NCBI GenBank assembly: GCA_032622095.1
Contig: CP136066.1
Span: forward strand, 58,248,609-58,312,608
DNA length: 64,000 nt
Direction of reading: 5' to 3'
DNA from: Siphonodentalium dalli
Lineage: Eukaryota > Mollusca > Scaphopoda > Gadilida > Siphonodentaliidae
Below are positions 10,886 to 21,950 of the stretch, piece after piece (positions within the stretch are counted from its first letter, which is position 1; each line of letters starts with the position of its first letter). The position numbers and the translations under genes are program-made. The notes beneath the pieces are model-generated. The model was not told the DNA's origin and did not search any database. It saw only the letters and a list, made by a program, of their open reading frames with translations.

Positions 10886-13800
10886 CTGCCTGAAGTTATT
10901 AAAATTAAGAATAAAACATATATTAAATATATATTCAGGGATCCAGTTAATATCTTGTGGAATCAGTTTTGATATCTTATTTGATATTGAATTTCGTTTT
11001 ATGATTTACTGGGACATAAGACTATTAAAGTTACCATTTCAATATAAACAAAATAACAGTTCAAATTTCACATACAGGTAAGGGTTTTAACAAATGGTCA
11101 GTGGAATAAAGCCATCTGTGGTACAAAATTAAATGGTTTGTTACTGTTACAACTAAAGATCTGTTACCCTTAAAGGTACCGTACTCAATCCGATCAGAGG
11201 GTCCCCATCTCAACAGATTTCAACAACAACAATCCGATCAGAGGGTCCTATATTACTATTTCTTTGGCTTTGGGGGTAAAAAATATTTGATTCGAGTCGA
11301 GGAACCAATCAAACAAAGCCCTATATTACTATTTCTTTGGCTTTGGGGGTAAAAAATATTTGATTCTAGTCGAGGAACCCATCAAACAAAGCTCAGAGTT
11401 ATTAGATATTGATTTTTGAAATTTGTTATTTTGTCGAGATGAGTACTAATAATTGCCCTTAACGTCGTAATCTGCTCGAGATGTGTACACCAAAACACTA
11501 TTCAAACAGGCAAGGATGGATAACTCTAAAATCAAGTGGTAATAATAACACAGTTTTGACTGTCCTGGGCCAGAAAGAATAGAAATAACGAAACTTCAAA
11601 TATCGATATCTGATCACCCTGAGCGTTGATTGGTAGGTTCCTCGACTCGAATCAATTATTTTTTACCCCCAAAGCCAAAGATATAGTAATATAGGACCCT
11701 CTGATCAGCTTGAGTACCGTTAATGAATTTTTCACACTCCATAACAGATATATATACATTAGTACATTACTGGGAGGTTCAATGCAATTCAGAAAGCTTC
11801 CAGAATTTGGTAAGACTAACAATATATGTAGTACCATATTTTTTAAAATTATTGTGGTCTCAATTATAAATACATGGAATCAAAACAAGGTCGAAAGAAG
11901 TCAACATGGCTATTTTTACATTTTAACTATGATTAGTCAAGATTTTAATTTTGAGCATCAATTAATAGTTTATTAAGGGATGAACTGATAGGAATGGTTA
12001 ATGGCCCTAGGGCTGTTATTCATTCCTGGAGGGCAGATAATAAACCATCACACCTGACAAAATCATGTTATTACTAGTATTACCACTCCGTCCTCACATT
12101 ATCGGTGGCTTAACCAGAAAAGGGGGGCTGTTTGAAAACATAGGTTCATTAATGCCCGCTTCCGATCAACACAGCCTCAAAATTATGGAATCTTACTGTG
12201 CAGATAAAATACAGTTAATCCAGTAGAGAATGCCCTCTAAATTGATAATAAAATAACAATAATAAGATTTGAGGGCATTATTAGCAGTCTGACGGAACTT
12301 ATTAACAGCTGCACATCCTTTTAGAAGCCAGCAACAAAGTAGAGGAACCCTATTGCCCAACAAAATGTTACATATTATTACCACTTCTGTACTGCGAGTG
12401 ACACAGCCAAATAATAATCATGTTTAATACATGATACTTGTTCCTGAAACATTCCTCAAATATTCTAAAATTAAGTTTGATCCTTACATTTTGGGGAGAT
12501 AATTACAGTTAAGTTTTAAGATTGTAACATCATTGACATCAAGTGAATGGCAGTTATTTCATTACTGGCTGGGTATTAAAATATTGTATCATACCAGTTA
12601 ATGGATGCCTTGACCACATCAGCTTGGGATATCGGTTTGGTTAATACTGTTTTTAGTCTCTTCTATGACAGACTTTCAGTGAACAGATGTACTATGTATA
12701 TTGACACATGTTCACAAGCACCCAGGAATGCTACGAATCATTTAACATGTTGGTGATTAATCTGTCTTCAAAATGATATATAAATATACCTACCATGATA
12801 AAAAGATAATGCGATTATACGAGCGTTTAATATATTGAAAACAGATATCTTCTGATAGCATGACAAATCAAAATTTTCTGGAAAATACATTGTTGTTTAC
12901 AAATTTCATTACTTTGACATTCAACGCACCTCTAATATATGCATGTTTGATATCATCATGGTTGGGAGAGACTCTTCATATACGCAAAGCGTCCATTTGA
13001 TCTAATACAATGACATTCATGCATAAAAAGTCCAACCTTCAATGCTGGGCATAAAGTATATTATAGAAGGTTAACAGGACAAGACACATTCCAAAACAGA
13101 ATCAATCCAACCGATGTCCAAAACAGAATCAACCCAACCGATATCCCAAGCTGGTGTGGACAGAGAATCTACTGTAAAGTGATAATAATGAGGATTAAAC
13201 AGAAGGTCAATAATTCAATGATATAGATGTTAGATACTAACTCAACATGCACTGTATGATCTTTGGAAAAATTTTGAACGCCTTCTTTTTTGATGCCCCA
13301 TTGCCAGACCAATTTAACATCAATCCCAGATTATTGTGTAATGCTTTTGCCATTATGTTGTAGACAATCCAGCGGTCATCTGTCCCGCCGTTCGCATTCA
13401 ACTGAGATGCCTGGAAAAAATAGTTTGTGAATACCATTAATACCCTCTTCAGTGGTGGAATTAAAGAAATATAATATATATCGCTTAATCATAGCTGATT
13501 TTAATTTTAACATTTGACCTTTGATCAAACATTTATGCAGGAAAGAAATGTTACCATCAAATTAAACTGCTTTTTATATTTTTGTGAGGTTAATAAATTT
13601 ACTTCTAAATGTGGCTATTTTATCCAAGAAAGGACAGAGATGAATCAGAATTTTTTTCATAAAAGAGATATTTGAAAGCTATTAGTGGCATCATCTTGTT
13701 CACATGCAATAGTGCTCTGACATCTTGTTTCCAAACATTGTTTCTGTGACATACCGGTAGATATCTAAATAGTAGACTAAACTATTCACACATGATATTT

Positions 13801-16800
13801 CAATTCTTGGTGAACATTTACCCAGACTATTTCTAACAGATACACTAGTATAAATTGCAAGAAACCCCATTCAGTACATTAAGGTTGTATTATGTCAGTG
13901 TCATACAATTGCATACCGACCACAAGTGAAAAAAGTGAATCAACGCATTCGATACACCTAACACACTAGCGCTATGTACTGCGTCTGTCACGTGCCTAAT
14001 TTTGTAACTATAAAAGCACATAAATTTAATAACAAAGATTCTAAAGATGCATCCAGGGTTTTAAATATTTCTTTTTATTCAATAGCAGGTTCCTAACTGG
14101 AAAATAATGAGATTTTAATTTTCAACAGATCAATTAGCCCTCCAAATGCTCATTGTTTCTTCATGTGTGTATGCATGCATTCATCTGACAATGGTTTCTG
14201 GATGATAGCTTTAATTTGGGTTAGGCCTAAACAAAAAAGACGTTTGTTTCCGCCAACCCGACCGACCCTTTTTTAAACCCCCGACCCTAAACTTTTTATT
14301 GCCATTGCAACAACAAAATTGGACCAAAAAAAAATATATATATATATTTTATTTAAATTTTTTTTTTTCAATTTAGGTCCTAATTCATATCATAACAAGA
14401 TCAAAACATTTACATATATTGACATAAGAAATTTTAGTTTACAAAAAGATATAAGTTTAACAGTTGGAATCATACTGTAAAGTATGTTTGGCTTTATCTA
14501 GCTTTCATCTGTGAAAACATCAAATAGTTTCAGTTCAGGTGTGTTATGATTCAGCCTTCAGACTTCAGTATTTCAATCAAATGCAGTACAGGAACATTAA
14601 CAATTTGATCGAATCAACCTGGTTATCAGGTGGGATCTCATAATACCAAATGAAGAATTAACATAGAGATTAGTACTATAAATAGTAAATACTAACTAAA
14701 TAGACATTGTTACTGTACTACATGTAGTCTATACTACATGTAGTATATTATGTATGTGACTGTGTCTCACTTGAATTTTATAAAATAGCCTATTATATGA
14801 ATTACTAGAGTGATAATGGTAAGTCTCATTTCAAGCAGGATAAGCATAATCCATTGAACCAAAAGATATCTGACAATAAGCTATAAATATTTCCAATCCA
14901 TACATATATAAAAATTTCCCAAGTTATGCTTGAGAAACTTGTTCAAATTGACCTCTCAGGAAAACAGCTGAGTTCAATAAATTGTTTTCATAGTATATAA
15001 GGTATATATATACCGGTATATAAAGTTTTATCAACTTCTATTGTAAACATTACCAAATTGCAAGAACATATTTTTTGACGTTCAAATGGTTTGTTGACAT
15101 TCAAATTATACATGTTCGGGTAAATTTCAGGAATTTTAGAGGCGATTTTATTTATTTTTTCTATATTTGTACAATAATGTAACTCATCACTTAGTTGGGA
15201 ACTTACTAATCAACATGTCTATAGCCGTTCCTGTAACAGCGGCAGTTGGTTCTATTGTTGGTTGAATCTGTCGTGATGTTCGCTCTATGGTCGGGAGAGT
15301 CACAGATTTGACGAATGGATCTTGTTCGTCATCTCCATCACTGTCAGTTATGATAGGTCTGGGAATAGAATACACCAACCATTTAATATGAATATCAGTA
15401 CACTGTGCTGCTCTTTAGTTAGGTGATCAAAACTGTTTGAATGATGCCGAGGTCAATAAACAGTTTGAACTACCTTTCTACGAGCAATGTCACATTGCGA
15501 TCATACAAAATACAACTTTGTACACGATGTTTGGGTTCCAAAAAAAAAAACCACAGCCATATTCATGGCATGGCACAGAAAGGGCATTCCGTTTTAGTCT
15601 ATTACCGATATCGAGGAAATTAAAGATGGCTTATCTCTTTGTAAACATTTGTTATATAGTTACCGGGATAAAAAATATTAGATATGAATAGGTGACCCCT
15701 GTCTGGAAATGCTTCTATCGATTAATATTGATTATATTTTGTATATTTTCTGGTATCAAAATGTGTGGTTGTTAAGCTAACGAGCAACATCGGTTACTGT
15801 TAACAGAGACCAGAAATTTTATTGTGCAATTTTGTCACAAATATATGTCTATTAGACACATTATCGCTTATAACTATGGAATAAAACAATACAATCAATA
15901 TGGGACATTTGACATATGGAACACCCTAATGTTATCATCGCCATATGGTATTTCCTGAATGGTCTGTTCATGAAAACATTTAAATATAAAGTCTGTGATG
16001 CATGTTTTAATTTCTATGAATGCCACCATGTCATGCGACTGAATACAATTGACCTCTGATATCAAAAGTTCAAAACAAAATATTAAAGTAGCCAAGGCAG
16101 CCCTGTAAGTCGTAAATCTGACTTTGTTATGCTAGAAGATTGTTTTGGATAGTATTCAATAGCACGGTTTGGTGAAATTAATGAACCAACTCACAGTCGC
16201 TGCTTTTTTTAGCGGCCCCATCATCAGTGGTAGACCCAACATCTGACTGGATCTCAGATAGCTTCCACTTTTGTTGAATTTTTTTGTAGCTCGCTGAAAT
16301 ATGAATAAACTTAGTTTATTAACAATGTTAGACATTAATATACAAGAGCGCTATCATATTGTGCATACCATATTTGAGTGTATCAGTAGGTCGGTACAGA
16401 TTTTCCAGGGTATTATGGTCCATTATTAAATTGAACCATGCATATTGTCAATGATGCAAGGTTATTAGCAAGTGTTCAACATTTCGAACGTGCACATATT
16501 AAGTGTCTCATTCAGCAGTGATACTGTGTATACATTGTCATACGGTATAACAGCAATTTAAGATCGGCCTTGTTGACTTATACAATTAGTTATAACATTA
16601 TTTCCTTGTTCAATAGCATTACCAACATATGGGGACTGTTTACTCACTTGATCGACTCAATACTCTCGCTTTGTGATTTGTCCATGATGATTGTGGTTTC
16701 GCAGTGCTGATTCACCATTCTTTGAGGGCCAGTAACACTCGCCTGACCTGTCGTCTTGTTCGATATACCACATCGACGATATCACAGAACAGTCCTTCTT

Positions 16801-16839
16801 CCCATTCTTTTGCTCCATCTCAACGAGAAGGAATTCCAT
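10731..16839 (-). CDS. Spliced gene resembling a DUF4806-domain protein, with one frame break
   Basis: Five exons with GT/AG borders read on the minus strand: 16648-16841 (start codon 16837-16839), 16191-16293, 15207-15358, 13242-13410 and 10731-10885 (stop at 10731-10733). The order matches DUF4806-type proteins: an N-terminal module with MEFLLVEME and GECYWPS leading to KARVLSRS|TSYKKIQQKW across an exon joint; an acidic, low-complexity middle (TDSDGDDEQDPF); then a C-terminal region with LMLNWSGNG, KKKAFKIFPKI and FGGRWLRGAADRLGGRSRR. The phase fits at joints 1-2, 2-3 (using the weaker donor) and 4-5. Joint 3-4 is out of phase, so a small exon between 13.4 and 15.2 kb is probably missed. 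Exon 1 changes frame after NGE, by one base. Function of the family is unknown to me. The LTR element lies 860 bp upstream. Confidence 0.6.
11170..11723. mobile_element. TTAA-ended inverted-repeat element, copy 3 (intronic)
   Basis: It runs from TTAAAGGTACCGTACTCAAT (11170) to TTGAGTACCGTTAA (11723). Long inverted arms share AATCCGATCAGAGGGTCC, TTTGGCTTTGGGGGTAAAAA and GATTCGAGTCGAGGAACC. The left arm has a 73-bp internal tandem duplication (11248 and 11321). It lies in the last intron of the minus-strand gene. It has no coding capacity. Confidence 0.85.
11724..13241. other. Intronic stretch, nothing recognised
   Basis: AT-rich sequence inside the last intron of the minus-strand gene. Open frames of 60-90 codons here show no motif, splice support or repeat relationship. 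Confidence 0.45.
13242..13410 (-). CDS. Exon 4 of the DUF4806-like gene (C-terminal domain, first part)
   Basis: The acceptor is TATTTTTTCCAG|GC and the donor is TTGA|GTTAGT. The 169 bases encode ASQLNANGGTDDRWIVYNIM and then LGLMLNWSGNGASKKKAFKI. The Gly-Gly, W-SG-G and KK-F pattern is the part that most resembles DUF4806. It starts in phase 0 whereas exon 3 ends in phase 1. Confidence 0.65.
14217..14345 (+). repeat. Dispersed repeat fragment (CCGACCCTAAACTTTTTATTG family)
   Basis: The sequence GTTAGGCCTAAACAAAAAAG, then CGACCCTAAACTTTTTATTG, followed by an A/T-rich run, recurs in shortened form at 31455-31515. It lies between exons 3 and 4 of the gene. Confidence 0.5.
15207..15358 (-). CDS. 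Exon 3 of the DUF4806-like gene
   Basis: The acceptor is CTATTCCCAG|ACC and the donor GATTA|GTAAGT is a perfect consensus. Only one frame is open across the 152 bases; it is acidic then Pro/Thr rich (TDSDGDDEQDPF, ERTSRQIQPTIEPTAA). It ends in phase 1. Confidence 0.65.
16191..16293 (-). CDS. Exon 2 of the DUF4806-like gene
   Basis: The acceptor is CATATTTCAG|CG. The frame reads SYKKIQQKWKLSEIQSDVGS and a polar tail. Two donors are possible: GACT|GTGAGT (low end 16195, stronger consensus) or four bases on, TGTGA|GTTGGT (low end 16191), the latter being in phase with exon 3. The joint to exon 1 is in phase. Confidence 0.6.
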
Positions 16840-16841
16840 GA
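16648..16841 (-). CDS. Exon 1 (start exon) of the DUF4806-like gene
   Basis: The acceptor is TTCTCTTTTAG and the start ATG follows two bases later; the donor is TCAA|GTGAGT. The frame from the ATG gives MEFLLVEMEQKNGKK and GECYWPS, then meets TGA before the donor. The family-like continuation (SSWTNHKARVLSRS) lies in another frame, so one base is missing or added between about 16700 and 16735. This could be real decay or a sequence error. The 5' UTR exon was not found. Confidence 0.6.
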
Positions 16842-16983
16842 CTAAAAGAGAAATGTAATATATGTATTCATTAGAATACAACAATCAGGGTGGATTTTGA
16901 AAGAGGCGCATACTGGTATACCGGTAGAAAAATTCTAACTCGCGAAAATTATGGATGGGTACGGATACCAACATTTACCGGTA

Positions 16984-17164
16984 CAGCAATGCCCTAATTA
17001 ATCGACTGCTTAATGACAGCAGAATTATGGGTAACTTTTCAGGATTTAGTCGAAAAGATGGCTTGTTGCCATTCACCGGAAACAAGCCATATTTCTGACT
17101 AAATCCTGAAAAGTTACCCATAATTCTGCTGTCGTTAAGCAGTCGATTAATTAGGGCATTACTG
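16984..17164. mobile_element. Palindromic TA-flanked MITE (CAGTAATGCCCTAA family), copy 1
   Basis: The element opens CAGCAATGCCCTAATTAATC and closes with its inverse GGGCATTACTG; TA flanks both ends (16982-16983, 17165-17166). The arms of about 80 bp are nearly perfect (CAGAATTATGGGTAAC, TTTTCAGGATTTAGTC). The CAGT tip and TA target fit Tc1/mariner-type MITEs. Copies 2 and 3 are at 26154 and 50906. It lies in the 5' region of the DUF4806-like gene, just upstream of its first coding exon. Confidence 0.88.
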
Positions 17165-17166
17165 TA

Positions 17167-17697
17167 CATGGACATTAATGTAGAGACTGATCAGTACATG
17201 TACTTTGTAAGAATTCTGAGCTCCACCACTGGTGACAATTAATGGAAAATTTAGTTATGAGCAATAACTAATTTAACATACATGTACAATGTACCTTTGT
17301 ATTTCACCAGATTCAAATTGTTGAACTACAGAAACAAGCATAAAATATACCGGTATTACTCATTGTTATAACGAAATTATTCCATCATTACTCATGTTCA
17401 AGCCATATTCAATGAATCAATGGATGTGGTCAGTCGGTTTTTGAACTGAGAATATTATCTGACTAAAACCCACTCATTGAATTGTTGTTGGAGCCACAGT
17501 TACTATCAATTGTGTCTGGCCCACAGCTCTGCCTTGATTACCTGAGTACACGCCCACAGTTCAGCACAGACAGTTTGTGATGTCCGTGTTGTCCACGCCG
17601 AAAAGCAACACATTTCAATTATTATTTATATCGAATTAGGACTCGCCAGTTGAGGGACGTTTCTTCCGAAGTTTGTCGTTGCGCTATGGATTCGGAC
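17167..17697. other. 5' flank of the minus-strand gene, no exon identified
   Basis: This could hold the promoter or a 5' UTR exon of the minus-strand gene, but I could not pick out splice borders or a TATA box with confidence. It ends at the AGTG duplication of the LTR element. Confidence 0.35.
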
Positions 17698-17701
17698 AGT
17701 G

Positions 17702-18236
17702 TGTCCGATAGTACATACGATAGTTATGTGTTGTTATATGTGTTCCTGGAATCTAGGATAAACTTCCTTTCCCCAGTGATTGTAACTGCTAGGGTTAATT
17801 GTATAGATAAGCACAATACATAGAAGACAGATTATATATAGTGTAGAAACACACACGCATCATTAACAAGATCACATTCTTAAGTGGTTATGACTGGTAG
17901 CAACCATTGTATAAGTTAGGGTGGATAAAGCCAGTATCATTCTATAAGACAGTATATAGTTATACACGTCATATCCAAGTGTATCATGTATCTCGGACCT
18001 TATTTAAGAGGCATGATACACCAGAGGTGGGAATAACTACCCGTGCTCTGAAGCGGGAGCTTCACTTATCCGACAACCTTGCTACTATACCAATACCTCT
18101 ATTCTTCCGCCTATGTACTGTGCTTATCGAGAAAGACTTATACATATATATAAAGTATGAAGATCTATGAACCAGTTATTGTTATCAATGTTCCCGACAC
18201 GGCCAATTCAACATCTAAACCCTAGACACCGGGACA
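17702..18236 (+). repeat. 5' LTR
   Basis: 535 bp, TGTCCGATAG at the start and CACCGGGACA at the end, with 5-bp terminal inverted repeats TGTCC/GGACA. TATA-like runs lie at 17832-17840 and 18144-18153. The 87-codon open frame inside the LTR recurs in the 3' LTR and is a by-product of the repeat. Confidence 0.95.
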
Positions 18237-18237
18237 A

Positions 18238-18255
18238 TGGTGCCGTAGCAGTAAA
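18238..18255 (+). promoter_or_regulatory. Candidate tRNA primer-binding site
   Basis: One base after the LTR, TGGTGCCGTAGCAGTAAA begins with the TGG expected opposite a tRNA CCA end. I could not assign the tRNA from memory with confidence. Confidence 0.6.
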
Positions 18256-18531
18256 CCAGAACTTGTGTTTCGTCACGGAATGGTGCTCGTGAGCTTGGAA
18301 CCAGAACTTGTGTTTTCGTTCATACGTGAGTACTTACTATACCAACCAGGACGTTTCTTTTGATCTAATAATTCAAATTACATAAACACAATACCCGCAT
18401 TATGTTCTAGAGCAATTCTGTAATGTCACAATTAGAATGTGCATGTGCCAACCCAACTCAAATTATTCATTTCTTATATACCTGCACTTTTGCCTTTTCT
18501 ATTCCCAATTACTTTAGTAATTAAAATCAAG

Positions 18532-19734
18532 ATGAATATGACACAAAGTCACCTTTCCTGTCCTTCCTTTTCGGACGACGTTAATTATAGTAGCGCCCAA
18601 ATTGGTGGAGAGATAGAGCGAATGCGATCTATATTGCATGAAACCCATGAAAATCACGAGGTACGAAACGCAAATGACAGCGTCGTACTAGATCGCATTT
18701 CCACACAATTGGATCATTTTAATAGTGCAATAGACCAACAGTTGGACGCCACACGCATTTCGTCAGCAATTCAGATGGCAACTGGTGTGACAAATGTTAT
18801 CACCCCTTTTTCGGGAGACCCTAAATCTTTTCTTGAATGGACCAACGAATTATATCGTTATGGCCAAGCAATTGCTGCGACTGATCAAACATTAATTAAA
18901 TTTGCTCTGCAGACCAGCAGAGGTTCAGTTTTCGAATTTTTAACTCAGTTCACACAAGAACGCATAAATGCCGATGGTGTGATCAGAAGTACATGGGCAG
19001 AAATCAAGCAGGAATTAAAAGTTCGATATAGCGAAGCAAAAGATAACAGAGATGCGCTCCTTATTTTTCAAGCAGCACAGCAAACACCTGACGAATCTGT
19101 ACAAGTTTTTTCTGATAGATTACAATCATTAGCGATCGATGTGTATGGGCTAGTAAATATTCGACAAAAAGTCGCCCAATTATATATGTGTGAACAATTC
19201 ATCACAGGATTAAAGAGTAAATTATTGAGAGATAAACTTTTGCGAGAAGATCCACAGACCTTAAATCAAGCAACCGATCTCGCTTTAAGAGAATATACTA
19301 TTCAACACCGATTACAGTCTTATTATAGACAGAATAATAAGAGTACTGATCGTAATTATCGATCATTTCGTGATAATAATTATTCTAGTATGGAAGGCAA
19401 TAAATTTCATGGACGGAACACTGGTAATAAATTTAATGCGCCCGCCACACCAGAAAGACGATGGCCAAGGTATTTACAGGGTAGAAATTCATTTAGCTCA
19501 TATTATTCGAATAATAATCAGCGCCCACGGATTGGATTATATTCTAAACAAAATAGATATGATAACACGCGAAGTTGGCCTAATGTTCAACATATACGAC
19601 AATCACGAACTTCTATGTTTAATCCACAGACCCACGCATTTCAATTATTATGCCGATATTGTTGGAAATCTGGTCATAATATCACATGGTGTCGAAGACG
19701 TTTGGATGCAATGAATAAACATTATTTAAACTAA
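18532..19734 (+). CDS. gag: Gag polyprotein of the LTR element
   Basis: The chosen ATG at 18532 has A at -3; the frame is also open upstream without a better start. It gives about 400 residues. A capsid-like stretch follows residue ~92 (TPFSGDPKSFLEW, then ELKVRYSEAKDNRDALL and LQSLAIDVYG). The C-terminal third is Asn/Arg/Tyr rich and basic. One zinc knuckle of the C-X2-C-X4-H-X4-C type (CRYCWKSGHNITWC) lies at residues 374-387. The frame is intact and ends at TAA directly after a TTTAAAC slippery site. Gag forms the particle and binds the RNA. Confidence 0.9.
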   Translation: MNMTQSHLSCPSFSDDVNYSSAQIGGEIERMRSILHETHENHEVRNANDSVVLDRISTQLDHFNSAIDQQLDATRISSAIQMATGVTNVITPFSGDPKSFLEWTNELYRYGQAIAATDQTLIKFALQTSRGSVFEFLTQFTQERINADGVIRSTWAEIKQELKVRYSEAKDNRDALLIFQAAQQTPDESVQVFSDRLQSLAIDVYGLVNIRQKVAQLYMCEQFITGLKSKLLRDKLLREDPQTLNQATDLALREYTIQHRLQSYYRQNNKSTDRNYRSFRDNNYSSMEGNKFHGRNTGNKFNAPATPERRWPRYLQGRNSFSSYYSNNNQRPRIGLYSKQNRYDNTRSWPNVQHIRQSRTSMFNPQTHAFQLLCRYCWKSGHNITWCRRRLDAMNKHYLN

Positions 19735-19769
19735 AACATTCCACCCAGAGCGGAGCATCTGAGTGGAAT
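19725..19769 (+). promoter_or_regulatory. -1 programmed ribosomal frameshift signal (gag-pol)
   Basis: The heptamer T-TTA-AAC (19725-19731) lies in the gag frame exactly as X-XXY-YYZ requires, directly before the gag stop TAA. After a 6-nt spacer, ATTCCAC (19738-19744) pairs with GTGGAAT (19763-19769) and CAGA (19746-19749) with TCTG (19758-19761), giving an 11-bp stem with one C/A internal mismatch and an 8-nt loop. The pol frame is -1 relative to gag, and the last pol-frame stop upstream is at 19716-19718, so slippage here opens pol. Confidence 0.9.
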
Positions 19770-21359
19770 CGTGTAAAAAGCAAGAATAATAATCAAGCTA
19801 ACGCTCCATCATGGAATAAATGGCATGCACACAGAACAAACGGGAAAGAATTATGTTGGCATAAATCACATAGAGATGGTAAAAATAATGTTCACAGGCC
19901 ATTTCATCAAAGCTTACCGCATATAAATAAAAATAAAATATCCGCGCCCGTGAAAACAAGAGCTCCATACACATCGCATAAGCCTTACGATAAGCCTTAC
20001 GATCATAAACAAACACCACCGGTGATACAACACCAGAAAAATATTAAATCAAATTTATCAATTCCGGAATATCAAAATAATTCAAACTTAATGAAAGGCA
20101 TAAATGCACAAGTGGCATCATCGATATTGATTACCATAGGCACACAAAAATATCGAGCCATTCTGGATAGCGGAGCCGATATCAGTTTATGTTCATTAAA
20201 ATTTTATAACAATTTAAAATATAAACCGCAAATGCAAGAAACGCAGTTTCATGCAACATCTGCAAGTGGAGATGCACTAACCATAAATGGTTTCATCATA
20301 TTAAATTTCCACATAAATAAATTAAAGGTCTCACATAAATTCTATGTGTGCTCAAACATGCATCGATCGTTATTGATCGGCAGAGATTTTCTCAGTGGAA
20401 ACGGCGCCAGACTATACTTCGACCGCCAAATAATGAAGATTCGCGGAACAATCATTCCGCTTATACAAGATATTCACGTTGCAACCTTGGTCAGAATACA
20501 GTCTGCCCATGTTATTCCACCAAAGACAACGATATTAACGAAAGCGCGTATAATTGGAGGTAATAAATTGTTTGCCACGAAATTTCTACAGGTGGAACCA
20601 ATAGACGAAGGGTTTATGGGAAATGAACCTGGGTTGACAGCCGAATATACTGCAAGCACTAACAGCGATAGTATACCTGTACTCATAAGCAATTACACAG
20701 ATAAGCATTTTAATTTGCGACGTGGGTGTATTGTCGGCAGGGTGTCTGCTGTAAGGTGTGTGGAAACACCTCATCCGAATAACAATGAAATAAAAGAACA
20801 GATTAATTTGGATGATGTACAAGTTCCCGATTCATTTAGGGACGATGTAATACCACTAATTCGAAATAATAGTGATATTTTCGCTACAAAATTAACCGAA
20901 TTAGGATGTACCACGGCTGTGACCATGAAGATTCCCACGGGAGACCACCCACCAATAAGGTTAATGCCTTATCGATGCCCATTGAAAAAGCGTGAAATTC
21001 TTAGTGATAAAATTGATGAATTATTACAAGCAAAAATAATTTCACCAGCCCCAGCAACTGAATGGTCATTTCCGTGTATGGTTCTAAGAAAATCAGATGA
21101 TTCATATCGATTTATAGCCGACCTTCGCAGACTTAATGCTATCACAAAACCCACATTCTTCCCAATCGATCAAATCGAGGATATCTTGGCCGAAATGAAG
21201 GGAGTTAAATATATAACAGTTCTCGATTGTTTTTCTGCATATAATTGCATTCCAATACATCACGCGGATCGAAGTAAGGCAACTATAACGTGTTTTAGAG
21301 GGAATTTTTCGTTTAACCGCGCCTGCTTCGGTGCCATTGGAAGTTCAAATATAATATAA
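19725..21359 (+). pseudogene. pol: Pol of the LTR element: protease and N-terminal half of RT, truncated
   Basis: Reached by -1 frameshifting from gag. The aspartic protease has ILDSGADISL at about residues 146-155 and the LLIGRDFL flap-end motif later. The RT begins with PIRLMPYRCPLKKRE and IDELLQAKIISPA, with FIADLRRLNAIT and the first catalytic Asp in ITVLDCFSAYN (Asp codon 21225). It then breaks off just after FNRACFG, followed by five unrelated residues and a stop. The YxDD box, RNase H and integrase are missing. The layout and RT motifs are those of Ty3/Gypsy elements. Confidence 0.9.
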
Positions 21360-21542
21360 TATGATATAGATAGCCGAGAAGTACATGTATGTGGTATTTC
21401 ATTACCACGTGATTGTTCATAAATAGCTGTGAATAGTTTAACGAAATCGCAATCATCTACTGATTGGTTCTAATTCTACTGGAATGGTGAACGCTAATTC
21501 ACCCGATTTTAACAATAATTTCACACCAAAATAATTACACGA

Positions 21543-21950
21543 TTGTTGATTATAAATATCGTCGCGGCAGGCATGTTTGGTTATCGCACAGCAATTGTTT
21601 TCAGCGACAATTATACATTTTTTATGAAATTTTATGGCCTGATATACATATATCTAGCGGTTCCCTTTAATGTCATGATTCAAGACATATTTTTTAATTC
21701 CTACGATCACATTTTATTGATCATAAACCCAATTCCCTTAATGTTCATATCCCTCATTTATTGCATGACCATTTTTCTTTACTTTTTATGGAAATGCTCT
21801 ACGAACAGGTTCAAAATTTATGAAAATGCAAATTGCATTGGCGAGTCACTGATTTTGTTTCATGATTCGTACTTTGGACATATTTTGGTTTCAAGATGCT
21901 TATTAGCTATTGTGGGTTTATTGTGTTCTTTTTACAAACACATTATTTAG
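21543..21950 (+). CDS. Hydrophobic 135-codon frame of unknown origin inside the LTR element
   Basis: It lies after the pol break, where the rest of pol or an env-like gene would be. About three strongly hydrophobic segments are visible (near MFISLIYCMTIFLYFLW and LLAIVGLLCSFY). I do not recognise a family. An envelope remnant, a captured sequence or chance in AT-rich DNA are all possible. A 65-codon frame follows (21951-22148, with VRQTRSMVGTVSQAND), which could be a pol tail, and another of 99 codons lies at 22482-22781. Confidence 0.25.
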   Translation: MLIINIVAAGMFGYRTAIVFSDNYTFFMKFYGLIYIYLAVPFNVMIQDIFFNSYDHILLIINPIPLMFISLIYCMTIFLYFLWKCSTNRFKIYENANCIGESLILFHDSYFGHILVSRCLLAIVGLLCSFYKHII

